NCBI GenBank assembly: GCA_030638405.1
Contig: DAOWER010000036.1
Location: 1-10,249 of the forward strand
Source of the DNA: Candidatus Eiseniibacteriota bacterium
GTDB lineage: Bacteria > Joyebacterota > Joyebacteria > Joyebacterales > Joyebacteraceae
Reading direction: 5' to 3'
DNA length: 10,249 nt
Shown: piece by piece, positions 1 to 5,396 of the stretch
Position numbering within the stretch: position 1 is the stretch's first letter
How the letters are laid out: every line of letters starts with the position of its first letter
Translations under genes and position numbers: made by a program
Notes under the pieces: model-generated
Seen by the model: the letters and a program-made list of their open reading frames with translations, nothing else
What the model was told of the DNA's origin: nothing
The model's database searches: none

Positions 1-613
1 GGAACCCCACCAGATCGTAGCGAAGCAGCGCGCGAAGGACCTGACTCCGCCACGGGAGCTTGACGAAGATGTCCAGGGGAGGGCACGGTATGTGCAGGAA
101 GAAGCCCAGCCTGGCCCGGCACCCGAGGTCCCTCAGGCTTTGAGCCATCAACATGAGGTGGTAGTCGTGGACCCATATGAAATCGCCATCGTCAGTGTTC
201 TCGGCCGTGACCTCTGCGAACCTCCGGTTGACATCCTGGTAGGATTCCCAGTAGCCGGGGTCGAAGTTGCATCGCGTCTGGAGGTCGTGGAAGAGCGGCC
301 AGATGATCTCATTCGAGAAGCCGCGGTAGTAGCGGCTGATCTCGTCACTGTTGAGAGGGACGGCCACCAGCGAATAGCCCACATCGTCCATCGCTCGCAG
401 AAGCGCCTCCTGAACGCCGGTCTCGACGGAGGTGCCCGGCCAGCCGATCCAGAGCCCGCCACGATCGCGCAGCACGGGCGCCAGGGCCGTGACGAGCCCG
501 CCGGAGCCCTGCTCGCTCCGCCAGCGCCCGTCGACGTCCGAAAGGACCACCGGCAGCCGGTTCGAGACTACCACAAGGCGACGGACGGCTCCGTTCTCCC
601 GCACCTCCATCAT
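1..613 (-). CDS. otsA: Trehalose-6-phosphate synthase, OtsA (GT20), N-terminal part; 3' end beyond the window
   Basis: This enzyme transfers glucose from UDP- or ADP-glucose to glucose-6-phosphate to give trehalose-6-phosphate in the cytoplasm. About 204 residues are visible, a bit under half of a usual 450-500 residue enzyme. Family landmarks appear in order: V-V-S-N-R-L-P near residue 16, G-S-G-G-L near 36, G-W-P-G near 53, Y-Y-R-G-F-S-N-E-I-I-W-P-L near 88, the phosphosugar-binding region W-V-H-D-Y-H-L-M-L near 133, and F-F-L-H-I-P-C-P-P then L-P-W-R near 156-172. The ATG at 613 overlaps the otsB stop in an ATGA, and a GGGGGTGA ribosome site precedes it; a second ATG follows at once, so the start could be one codon later. 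It is the last visible gene of the trehalose operon. The match is clear; only the C-terminal domain is unseen. Confidence 0.95.
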   Translation of the reverse strand, partial: MMEVRENGAVRRLVVVSNRLPVVLSDVDGRWRSEQGSGGLVTALAPVLRDRGGLWIGWPGTSVETGVQEALLRAMDDVGYSLVAVPLNSDEISRYYRGFSNEIIWPLFHDLQTRCNFDPGYWESYQDVNRRFAEVTAENTDDGDFIWVHDYHLMLMAQSLRDLGCRARLGFFLHIPCPPLDIFVKLPWRSQVLRALLRYDLVGF

Positions 614-1398
614 GTCGTCACCCCCATCCATGTTTCCAGGAACTCTCGCACCGCCTCCGTGTCCTCCAGAGTCCCCGAGGCCCGCGTGTCGGCGCCCGGT
701 GGACCTACCCTTATGCCCACGCCCCGGCCGAGGATGGCCTCGAACGCGTCCTCGTCTGTTTCGTCGTCCCCGATGTAGACACAGAGAGCATCTTCGCCGC
801 GTCCCCTCAGTATGGTCCGGAGAGCCGTTCCCTTGTCGATGCCCTTCAGTCTCAGCTCCACACCTCCGGAGAAGTGCCGGCACTCCAGGTCGTACTCGTC
901 GGCGTCGGAGGACCACTCGGCGCACACCGCATCCTGCATCTCGCGGGCGCGCTCCTCGGGAATTCCCCTCGTGTGGAGTGCTACGCTCGCCGCCTTCCGC
1001 TCGACTCGCTCCGCAGGCACCACCGCCCTCGCTCCGTTCATCGCTCTGGTGAGACGTTCCTCCTGGGCGGCCGTAGGCTCGTGTCTCTGGGTGGTCCCGT
1101 CCGGCATCCGGAACTCGCTGCCCTGGCTGCCGCTGAGGGGGATAGAGAGGTCGCCGAGCAGTTCGATCAGCTCCGCCATCGGTCTGCCTGTCATGATCGC
1201 GAGGTGCGTTCGACCCGCATCCCGAATCCTCTCAAGCACGTCTACGACTCCGTCCAGGGGGCGGGCCTCCATGCGGTTCTCTCTGAAGGGCGCGAGCGTC
1301 CCATCGTAGTCCAGCACGAGACAGCGCTCGTTGGCCGCCTCCACCCTGTCCCAAAAGTCAGGCACGCCCTTCACGGCGCGGAGCTTCACCTCGCTCAC
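610..1398 (-). CDS. otsB: Trehalose-6-phosphate phosphatase, OtsB (HAD superfamily)
   Basis: This enzyme hydrolyses trehalose-6-phosphate to trehalose and phosphate, the second step after OtsA. The 262 residues match the usual length. HAD motifs are all present: motif I D-Y-D-G-T-L-A-P with nucleophile Asp30 and acid/base Asp32, motif II I-M-T-G-R-P near Thr70, the cap-domain entry G-S-Q-G-S-E-F near 90, the lysine motif L-K-G-I-D-K-G near 184-190, and motif IV Y-I-G-D-D-E-T-D-E-D-A-F near 208-219, which binds magnesium. The start is a GTG at 1398 that shares a GTGA with the treT stop, and the stop shares an ATGA with the otsA start. Translation of the three genes is therefore probably coupled. 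No clear independent ribosome site is seen, in keeping with reinitiation. Confidence 0.96.
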   Translation of the reverse strand: MSEVKLRAVKGVPDFWDRVEAANERCLVLDYDGTLAPFRENRMEARPLDGVVDVLERIRDAGRTHLAIMTGRPMAELIELLGDLSIPLSGSQGSEFRMPDGTTQRHEPTAAQEERLTRAMNGARAVVPAERVERKAASVALHTRGIPEERAREMQDAVCAEWSSDADEYDLECRHFSGGVELRLKGIDKGTALRTILRGRGEDALCVYIGDDETDEDAFEAILGRGVGIRVGPPGADTRASGTLEDTEAVREFLETWMGVTT

Positions 1399-2636
1399 TC
1401 CAGCTCTATCCTCTCCTCGGCCCTGTTCGCCACCGAGATCATCACCGTGAGATACTCCCGCAGGTGACGCGTAAGGAGGAAGTTGTCCCGGACATAGTCC
1501 CGGGCCCGCGCCCCCATCTCCTCAAGGCGCTTCCGCCGGTGCAGGAGGAAGCGGATTCTCAGGGCGGCGCCCTCCGGCGTGGATACGAGGTAGCCCGTGT
1601 GCGAGTCAATGATTTGCAGGCGAATCCCTCCCGTGTCGCCCCCGATCACCGGCTTGCCCTTCCACATCGCCTCCGAGACGGTGAGCCCGAACCCCTCGCG
1701 GGTCGACTTCTGGAGCACGATGTCAGCGGCGCGCTGCAGGGCGTTTATCGTGCGGTGCGCATCCGGAGGGAGCAGGAGCACGTGGATGTTGGGGTCGCCG
1801 TCTGCTGCCGCCTGCGTCTCCGCGATCACGTCCCCGGCTTCAGGGTCGTCGTCCGCTCCGCCGCCCGCGAGAACCAGCTGAAGCCCGGGACTGAACCGCT
1901 TCGCCAGCCGGTAAGCCTGGATGACCCCGACTGGGTCCTTGAACCTGTCGTACCGGGAGACCTGCAGGATCATGTCCCTCGACGGGTCAATGCCGAACTC
2001 ATCGCGGACCGCCTGTACGTCTGCCTCCTCGAGCGGCATGTTCTTCTCACTCAGCGGATCGATGCTCGGAGGAATGAGATACTGCGTGTGCGGCAAGCCC
2101 TGCGCGAAGGCCGCGAGGGAGAAGATGCTGGCATCGTACCCGGAGAGGAAGACCGAGAGCTGGTCCCAGACCCGCCGGTTGGGACGGCTGACATCGATGT
2201 GGCACCGCCAGATCCACTTGCCCCTGCGGCGCGGCACCAGCTTGAGAAGCGGAGCCGGCTGCGGATCGTGGACGAAGACGATGTCGGCCTCCTCCAGTAG
2301 CTCGCGCATCTCCGTCGCGTTCTCTGCGTTGGTCTCCTCGTAGTGCGCGAGTTCACGGGGGTCCACCGTTACTTTGCTGCCCTGCAGTCCGTTGTGGAAA
2401 GACTTCGTCGTTTTGAAGAACAGGGAGTCGCCCGATATCACCTCCCACCGGGCGTCGATGCCCAGCTCCTGTTTGAGCGGCACGAGCTTCGACAGTATCT
2501 CGGCCACACCTCCGCCGACCCTCGTGGAGTTGACGTGAACCACGCGGATGCCACGGAGAGGCGCGGCCAGCTGTCTGAGGTGGTCGACGGCCGCCACCCC
2601 CACGGCGTCGGCGTACTGGCTCAAGAGGTCCGGCAT
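1395..2636 (-). CDS. treT: Trehalose synthase of the TreT type (GT4 retaining glycosyltransferase)
   Basis: TreT enzymes join NDP-glucose and free glucose directly into trehalose, a reaction reported as reversible in some members. The 413 residues match the family. The N-terminal Rossmann domain opens with V-V-H-V-N-S-T near 32-38 and the glycine loop G-G-G-V-A-E-I-L, followed by D-A-R-W-E-V-I near 61, typical of this subfamily. H-D-P-Q-P-A-P-L lies near 123-130. The C-terminal domain has the GT4 signature E-G-F-G-L-T-V-S-E (Glu314 to Glu322, an EX7E motif), then G-K-P-V-I-G-G near 327-333. The ATG at 2636 lies 6 bases after the stop of the upstream gene and has GAGG upstream. The tail overlaps otsB by 4 bases. 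TreT against other trehalose or sugar GT4 activities is inferred from motif style; donor and direction cannot be read from sequence. Confidence 0.88.
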   Translation of the reverse strand: MPDLLSQYADAVGVAAVDHLRQLAAPLRGIRVVHVNSTRVGGGVAEILSKLVPLKQELGIDARWEVISGDSLFFKTTKSFHNGLQGSKVTVDPRELAHYEETNAENATEMRELLEEADIVFVHDPQPAPLLKLVPRRRGKWIWRCHIDVSRPNRRVWDQLSVFLSGYDASIFSLAAFAQGLPHTQYLIPPSIDPLSEKNMPLEEADVQAVRDEFGIDPSRDMILQVSRYDRFKDPVGVIQAYRLAKRFSPGLQLVLAGGGADDDPEAGDVIAETQAAADGDPNIHVLLLPPDAHRTINALQRAADIVLQKSTREGFGLTVSEAMWKGKPVIGGDTGGIRLQIIDSHTGYLVSTPEGAALRIRFLLHRRKRLEEMGARARDYVRDNFLLTRHLREYLTVMISVANRAEERIELE

Positions 2637-2642
2637 GTTCCC

Positions 2643-3320
2643 CTACCTCGCGAATTGATCTTCAAAGGTGCGCGTGAGCTCTTCTCTTGTCTCCACCAGC
2701 GTGGCGAAGAACGGGTCTATGGAAGCGAGTCTCGTTGTCAGTTCGGCGTATCCGTCCCGGTCGATGTCGTTGAGCCAGCACGTGAAATCGTCCGTGGAGT
2801 CGGGCGTCCTTCTCCTTGCGTCGATGAAGTGATAGAAGATGCTCGTCCGCGACATTGCGGCCAGGGCGGCGGGGAGCTCGACGGGGTCGGCGAGGGTGCA
2901 GCTGGTCCTGAAGACGACGATCTGAGACCGGATGAAGTCGAAGAAGTTGTCCTCCGGAGCCTCCGGGCATGGCTCACCGGGTCTGAGTTCGGAGTCGATG
3001 ACGGCGACGAGCCGTTTCCTGAGGCCGTCCATGTCGTGGAAGTCGATGGGGTCTATGACGCTGAGTTTCTCCGCCAGCGAGCTGAAGTGCAGCGCGTGGT
3101 CGACCCAGATGGCGAAGCCGTTGTGGTACCTCGGGTCGTCGAAAGTGGGCCTGAGGAGCCCGCCCCAGAAGTGGTAGTAGATTGAGGCCACGTCCGCTTC
3201 CAGGATGCCATCCCTGAGCTCCCGGAGGTCACGGGCCCTGCGCCCCGTGGCGATGGCGACGAGGGCGCAGTCCTTTATCGCCAATCCGCCGGGAGGATTG
3301 TAGTGTTCCTGTTCAGCCAT
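2643..3320 (-). CDS. DUF5752-like protein with an internal duplication, in trehalose operon
   Basis: The function is unknown. The 225-residue protein has no signal peptide or membrane segment and is probably cytoplasmic. It is built from two similar halves. Residues about 15-91 contain S-I-Y-Y-H-F, then F-A-I-W, then L-A-E-K-L-S-V-I-D-P; residues about 130-203 contain S-I-F-Y-H-F, then F-T-C-W, then L-T-T-R-L-A-S-I-D-P. Each half also opens with a short hydrophobic strand and an E-L pair. I recall proteins of this look (DUF5752) beside TreT-type glycosyltransferases, but cannot search to confirm. The ATG at 3320 is preferred because upstream codons would overlap the preceding zinc-ribbon gene and lose protein-like composition; a weak GGGACGG lies upstream. 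The stop is 6 bases from treT, so co-translation is likely. It may be a partner or regulator of TreT; that is inference. Confidence 0.8.
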   Translation of the reverse strand: MAEQEHYNPPGGLAIKDCALVAIATGRRARDLRELRDGILEADVASIYYHFWGGLLRPTFDDPRYHNGFAIWVDHALHFSSLAEKLSVIDPIDFHDMDGLRKRLVAVIDSELRPGEPCPEAPEDNFFDFIRSQIVVFRTSCTLADPVELPAALAAMSRTSIFYHFIDARRRTPDSTDDFTCWLNDIDRDGYAELTTRLASIDPFFATLVETREELTRTFEDQFAR

Positions 3321-3358
3321 TGCACCGTCCCGTCCCACGCGTCCGGTTCTGCTTGGGG

Positions 3359-3547
3359 CTACTTGTCGTCCTCCGGCGCTTCCTTCCAGGCGGTCGCGTC
3401 TCCGCAGTTCATGCAGGCGGGGAATTCCTCCCCCTCCTTGAACTCGTGCTCGTGGACTCCGCCCTCCGTGTGGCAGATCTCGCAGTAGTACTTCCCGGCC
3501 TTCTCGACCTTGTCGCCGGCGCGCAACTTCGCGTTCTTCTCTTCCAT
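3359..3547 (-). CDS. Small zinc-ribbon (rubredoxin-like) protein
   Basis: A 62-residue soluble protein with two CxxC knuckles: C-E-I-C at residues 22-25 and C-M-N-C at 45-48. Between them lies an acidic, His-bearing stretch (H-E-H-E-F-K-E-G-E-E-F-P). The pattern G-K-Y-Y-C..C, then F-K-E-G-E-E-F-P-x-C..C-G, is that of small one-metal ribbons that bind zinc or iron; its partner cannot be told. The ATG at 3547 has an excellent ribosome site (AAAGGAG, 7 bases upstream), which fixes the start; in-frame codons further upstream run through the hairpin-rich leader and are not protein-like. It is 38 bases upstream of the DUF5752-like gene and is probably the first gene of the trehalose operon, though it could also be a separate small unit. 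Confidence 0.82.
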   Translation of the reverse strand: MEEKNAKLRAGDKVEKAGKYYCEICHTEGGVHEHEFKEGEEFPACMNCGDATAWKEAPEDDK

Positions 3548-3645
3548 CTTCCCGCTCCTTTCCGGTTCCATGACAATGCTGCTGGGATGGCGCTCCTTCG
3601 GTCTGATGCCGGCCACGGGATAGGGTCGCTCCCGCCGCTGGGACA

Positions 3646-3720
3646 CGCGCGCTCTGGCAGCGCGCACGCTCTGTTGATCGATGACCGAACCATGGTAGCG
3701 CGGTCTCGGGCAGCGCGCAA
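3646..3720. repeat. Direct repeat of a GC-rich dyad element in the trehalose operon leader
   Basis: GGCAGCGCGCA occurs at 3656-3666 and again, identically, at 3709-3719, a 53-base offset or about five helical turns. Each copy sits in a dyad. The first is GCGCGCT-ctggc-AGCGCGC (3646-3664, 7-base arms). The second is GCGCG...CGCGC with shorter arms. On the minus strand a weak promoter-like pair, TTGCGC (3715-3720) and TACCAT (3692-3697) with 17 bases between, would place the second copy in its spacer. This could be a pair of operator sites or an RNA structure in the leader. The repeats are seen; the role is a guess. Confidence 0.4.
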
Positions 3721-3794
3721 CCGTGAGAAGAGCTAGGAGGGTGTGCGGGATCGCTCCCGGCCGGGCGGGCAGGTCCGGACAGGGGCACAAAGAA

Positions 3795-3820
3795 GAGCGC
3801 CCCGCATGAGCGGGGCGCTC
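3795..3820 (-). terminator. Intrinsic terminator of the secreted-protein gene
   Basis: A perfect 11-base-pair GC-rich stem (GAGCGCCCCGC) closes a 4-base loop. On the minus strand it is followed by TTCTTTGTG. It lies 27 bases after the stop at 3847, so it ends that transcript and insulates the trehalose operon from it. Confidence 0.88.
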
Positions 3821-3846
3821 CGTTACTGCACTGTGCTGCTTGAGAA

Positions 3847-4914
3847 CTACCTGTAGAGCGCCTTGATCGAGCTCCAGGTCACGTCCTCAACCGGAGTCGA
3901 ATCGCAGTGCTCGGTGTAGCCCTCGACGGTGAGCGAGTACTCAACGCCGCACACGTACGCCGGATCCCACGCGTCCGTAGACACGAAGATGGCGACCGGC
4001 CCGTAGGGCAGGTACGATGTCACCGTGGTCGGCGTGCACATAGGAGCAGTCGTGTAGTCGCCGAACGCCGGTGCCAAACAGTCCTCGATACCCGTGACGA
4101 ATCCGAAGAGGACGCCGAACTCGGCCTCGACCGTGATGCTGATGGGAGAACCACCGCACGGGAAGATCTGATACCAGTCGGTGTCCCTGTAGGTCAAGCC
4201 GCCGAAGTCGTACACGCCGCTCTCGCCGCAGACCGTGATAGGACCGGCGCTGATCGGGTGGATCGAGAAGATGTCCGGATCGGAGTTGCAGCCACCGTTG
4301 AAGTTGTCGTCGTAGCCGTCATAGCACGTCGGCTCGCCCTCGGGCATGCCTACGCAGATGACGTCGCAGGGCGTCGGGCAATCGATCTCTTCCATGTAGA
4401 GGACGTAGTCACCACAGCCACTGCCGTAGCCGTCAACGACGATGTAGTACGTGTTGCCGGCGAAAAACTCGACGGTCGGAATCCACGACGTGTAGGAGAC
4501 CGGAGGATTCACGCAGTCGAAGTTGTCGTCGTTGCAGCCATTGAGCGGAACATTGCCTTCCACGTTCTCGTACACGTAAACCTTCGTGTCGTAGTACGAG
4601 TCGCAGAGGCTGATGCTCACGCACATGTCGTACGGGGGGTCGTAGGCGTAGACCACGTCAGGCGAGAGCGAGCCCGTGAACGGGCAGATCTCGTCGTAGT
4701 CGTGGATGTTGTCGCACGTGTTGCCGGTGTCGGCGAACGGAAGTGCGTAGATCACCCACGCATCTGCCATGGTCTCGCCGCCCTCGCGGCCGTCAAGCGT
4801 GCCCGGCTCGGTGATCTGGGACTCCTTGACGGGCAGCTGGCTCGCGGGAGTGACCGCGAGAGCCACGGAACTCAGCACAAAGAGGGCGATAATTACGAAG
4901 GTAGCGACCTTCAT
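3847..4914 (-). CDS. Secreted Cys-rich protein with two pre-peptidase-C-like beta domains
   Basis: No catalytic domain is recognised. The 355-residue precursor begins with a signal peptide: M-K-V, a hydrophobic core to residue 18, and an A-L-A cleavage site near 20. The mature protein is rich in Cys (about 18), Asp, Gly, Tyr and Pro. Two beta-rich units follow. Residues about 67-176 end in Y-Y-I-V-V-D-G-Y, G-D-Y-V-L-Y-M, the look of a bacterial pre-peptidase C-terminal (PPC) domain. Residues about 229-332 contain R-D-T-D-W-Y-Q-I and E-Y-S-L-T-V-E-G-Y. The linker has E-G-E-P-T-C-Y-D-G-Y and N-G-G-C-N-S, a phrase I associate with exported proteins of uncultured FCB-type bacteria. The last nine residues are W-S-S-I-K-A-L-Y-R. 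The ATG at 4914 is chosen for its AGGAGG 6 bases upstream and the signal peptide; the longer reading from 5028 would bury the signal. A surface or extracellular structural or binding role is inferred. Confidence 0.87.
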   Translation of the reverse strand: MKVATFVIIALFVLSSVALAVTPASQLPVKESQITEPGTLDGREGGETMADAWVIYALPFADTGNTCDNIHDYDEICPFTGSLSPDVVYAYDPPYDMCVSISLCDSYYDTKVYVYENVEGNVPLNGCNDDNFDCVNPPVSYTSWIPTVEFFAGNTYYIVVDGYGSGCGDYVLYMEEIDCPTPCDVICVGMPEGEPTCYDGYDDNFNGGCNSDPDIFSIHPISAGPITVCGESGVYDFGGLTYRDTDWYQIFPCGGSPISITVEAEFGVLFGFVTGIEDCLAPAFGDYTTAPMCTPTTVTSYLPYGPVAIFVSTDAWDPAYVCGVEYSLTVEGYTEHCDSTPVEDVTWSSIKALYR

Positions 4915-4920
4915 GTCGAT

Positions 4921-4926
4921 CCTCCT
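4921..4926 (-). promoter_or_regulatory. Ribosome binding site that fixes the secreted-protein start
   Basis: AGGAGG lies 6 bases before the ATG at 4914. It decides the start over the longer in-frame reading that begins at 5028. Confidence 0.85.
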
Positions 4927-5051
4927 AAGGTAGGTTACAGGCCAACTAACACCAACAGAACAAAGGGATCGATGGCGCCCTCCTTTCCGAGTGGATCTGT
5001 TGACACCTGCGTCTTGTGATTGTGACACGCGGCCCGCCCGGAACGACTGAC

Positions 5052-5072
5052 GCTTCGAAGAGGACTCGAAGC
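5052..5072 (-). other. Hairpin in the long 5' leader of the secreted-protein gene
   Basis: GCTTCGA and TCGAAGC form a 7-base-pair stem with a 7-base loop. It lies about 30 bases into the transcript predicted from the promoter at 5111-5139, within a leader of about 190 bases. It is not followed by a T run, so it is not a terminator. It may stabilise the mRNA or belong to a regulatory leader; no riboswitch class is recognised. Confidence 0.45.
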
Positions 5073-5110
5073 ACGATCAGGGCAATCCACGTTTAGCCCA
5101 CGTGCTCAAA

Positions 5111-5139
5111 AGTCTACCGGAGACACAGCATATTGTCAA
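5111..5139 (-). promoter_or_regulatory. Sigma-70-type promoter for the secreted-protein gene
   Basis: On the minus strand a perfect TTGACA (5139-5134) is followed after 17 bases by TAGACT (5116-5111). Transcription would start near 5104, giving a leader of about 190 bases before the ATG at 4914. Confidence 0.65.
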
Positions 5140-5317
5140 GATATAATCGGCGGCGGCGGACGTCTTTCGGAGGGTCGGGCAGGACATTCGTGAGAGGTCG
5201 CTCAATAACCAGCCGGACCTGCCGAGTTGCCCTCGTTCTACAGCACAGCGCTTCAACGCGCCACGTGGGGTAGGAGTAGCGCCCGCGAGGGCCGCCCACT
5301 TGAACGACCGCAGACAG
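5140..5317. other. Gene-free stretch between promoter and upstream terminator
   Basis: I see no credible gene, tRNA or repeat array here. Readings through it in any frame are low-complexity or Arg-rich and lack ribosome sites. An AT-rich patch (ATATAAT near 5141) abuts the -35 element and may act as an upstream promoter element. The rest is unassigned spacer. Confidence 0.5.
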
Positions 5318-5347
5318 CAAAGCCCGGGGCAGGCGCCCCGGGCTTTG
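5318..5347 (-). terminator. Intrinsic terminator of the membrane phosphodiesterase gene
   Basis: A 13-base-pair stem (CAAAGCCCGGGGC with its complement) encloses a 4-base AGGC loop. On the minus strand the 3' arm ends in GGGCTTTG, followed by a weakly T-rich CTGTCTG. It begins about 50 bases after the stop at 5397. The arms are nearly symmetric, so it might work in both directions; the short T run makes efficiency uncertain. Confidence 0.75.
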
Positions 5348-5396
5348 ACTCGTGCTTTGCGTAGCTCGCCGAGCTGCTCCGTCGGTCTCGGCACGG

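Noticed and set aside
1464..2300. Plus-strand open frame opposite treT
   Set aside because: Antisense shadow; the minus strand encodes an unmistakable GT4 enzyme.
3321..3788. N-terminal extension of the DUF5752-like protein up to 3788
   Set aside because: It would overlap the whole zinc-ribbon gene in another frame and has Arg/Gly/Ser-rich, non-conserved character.
3907..5019. Plus-strand open frame (370 codons) opposite the secreted-protein gene
   Set aside because: Repetitive Val/Arg/Asp composition produced by antisense reading of Asp/Tyr/Gly codons; no ribosome site or family look.
4915..5028. Upstream start at 5028 for the secreted protein
   Set aside because: It would bury the signal peptide 38 residues inside and ignore the strong AGGAGG at 4921-4926.
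5000..5028. TTGACA on the plus strand at 5000-5005
   Set aside because: No -10 element at a usual distance and no plus-strand gene downstream.
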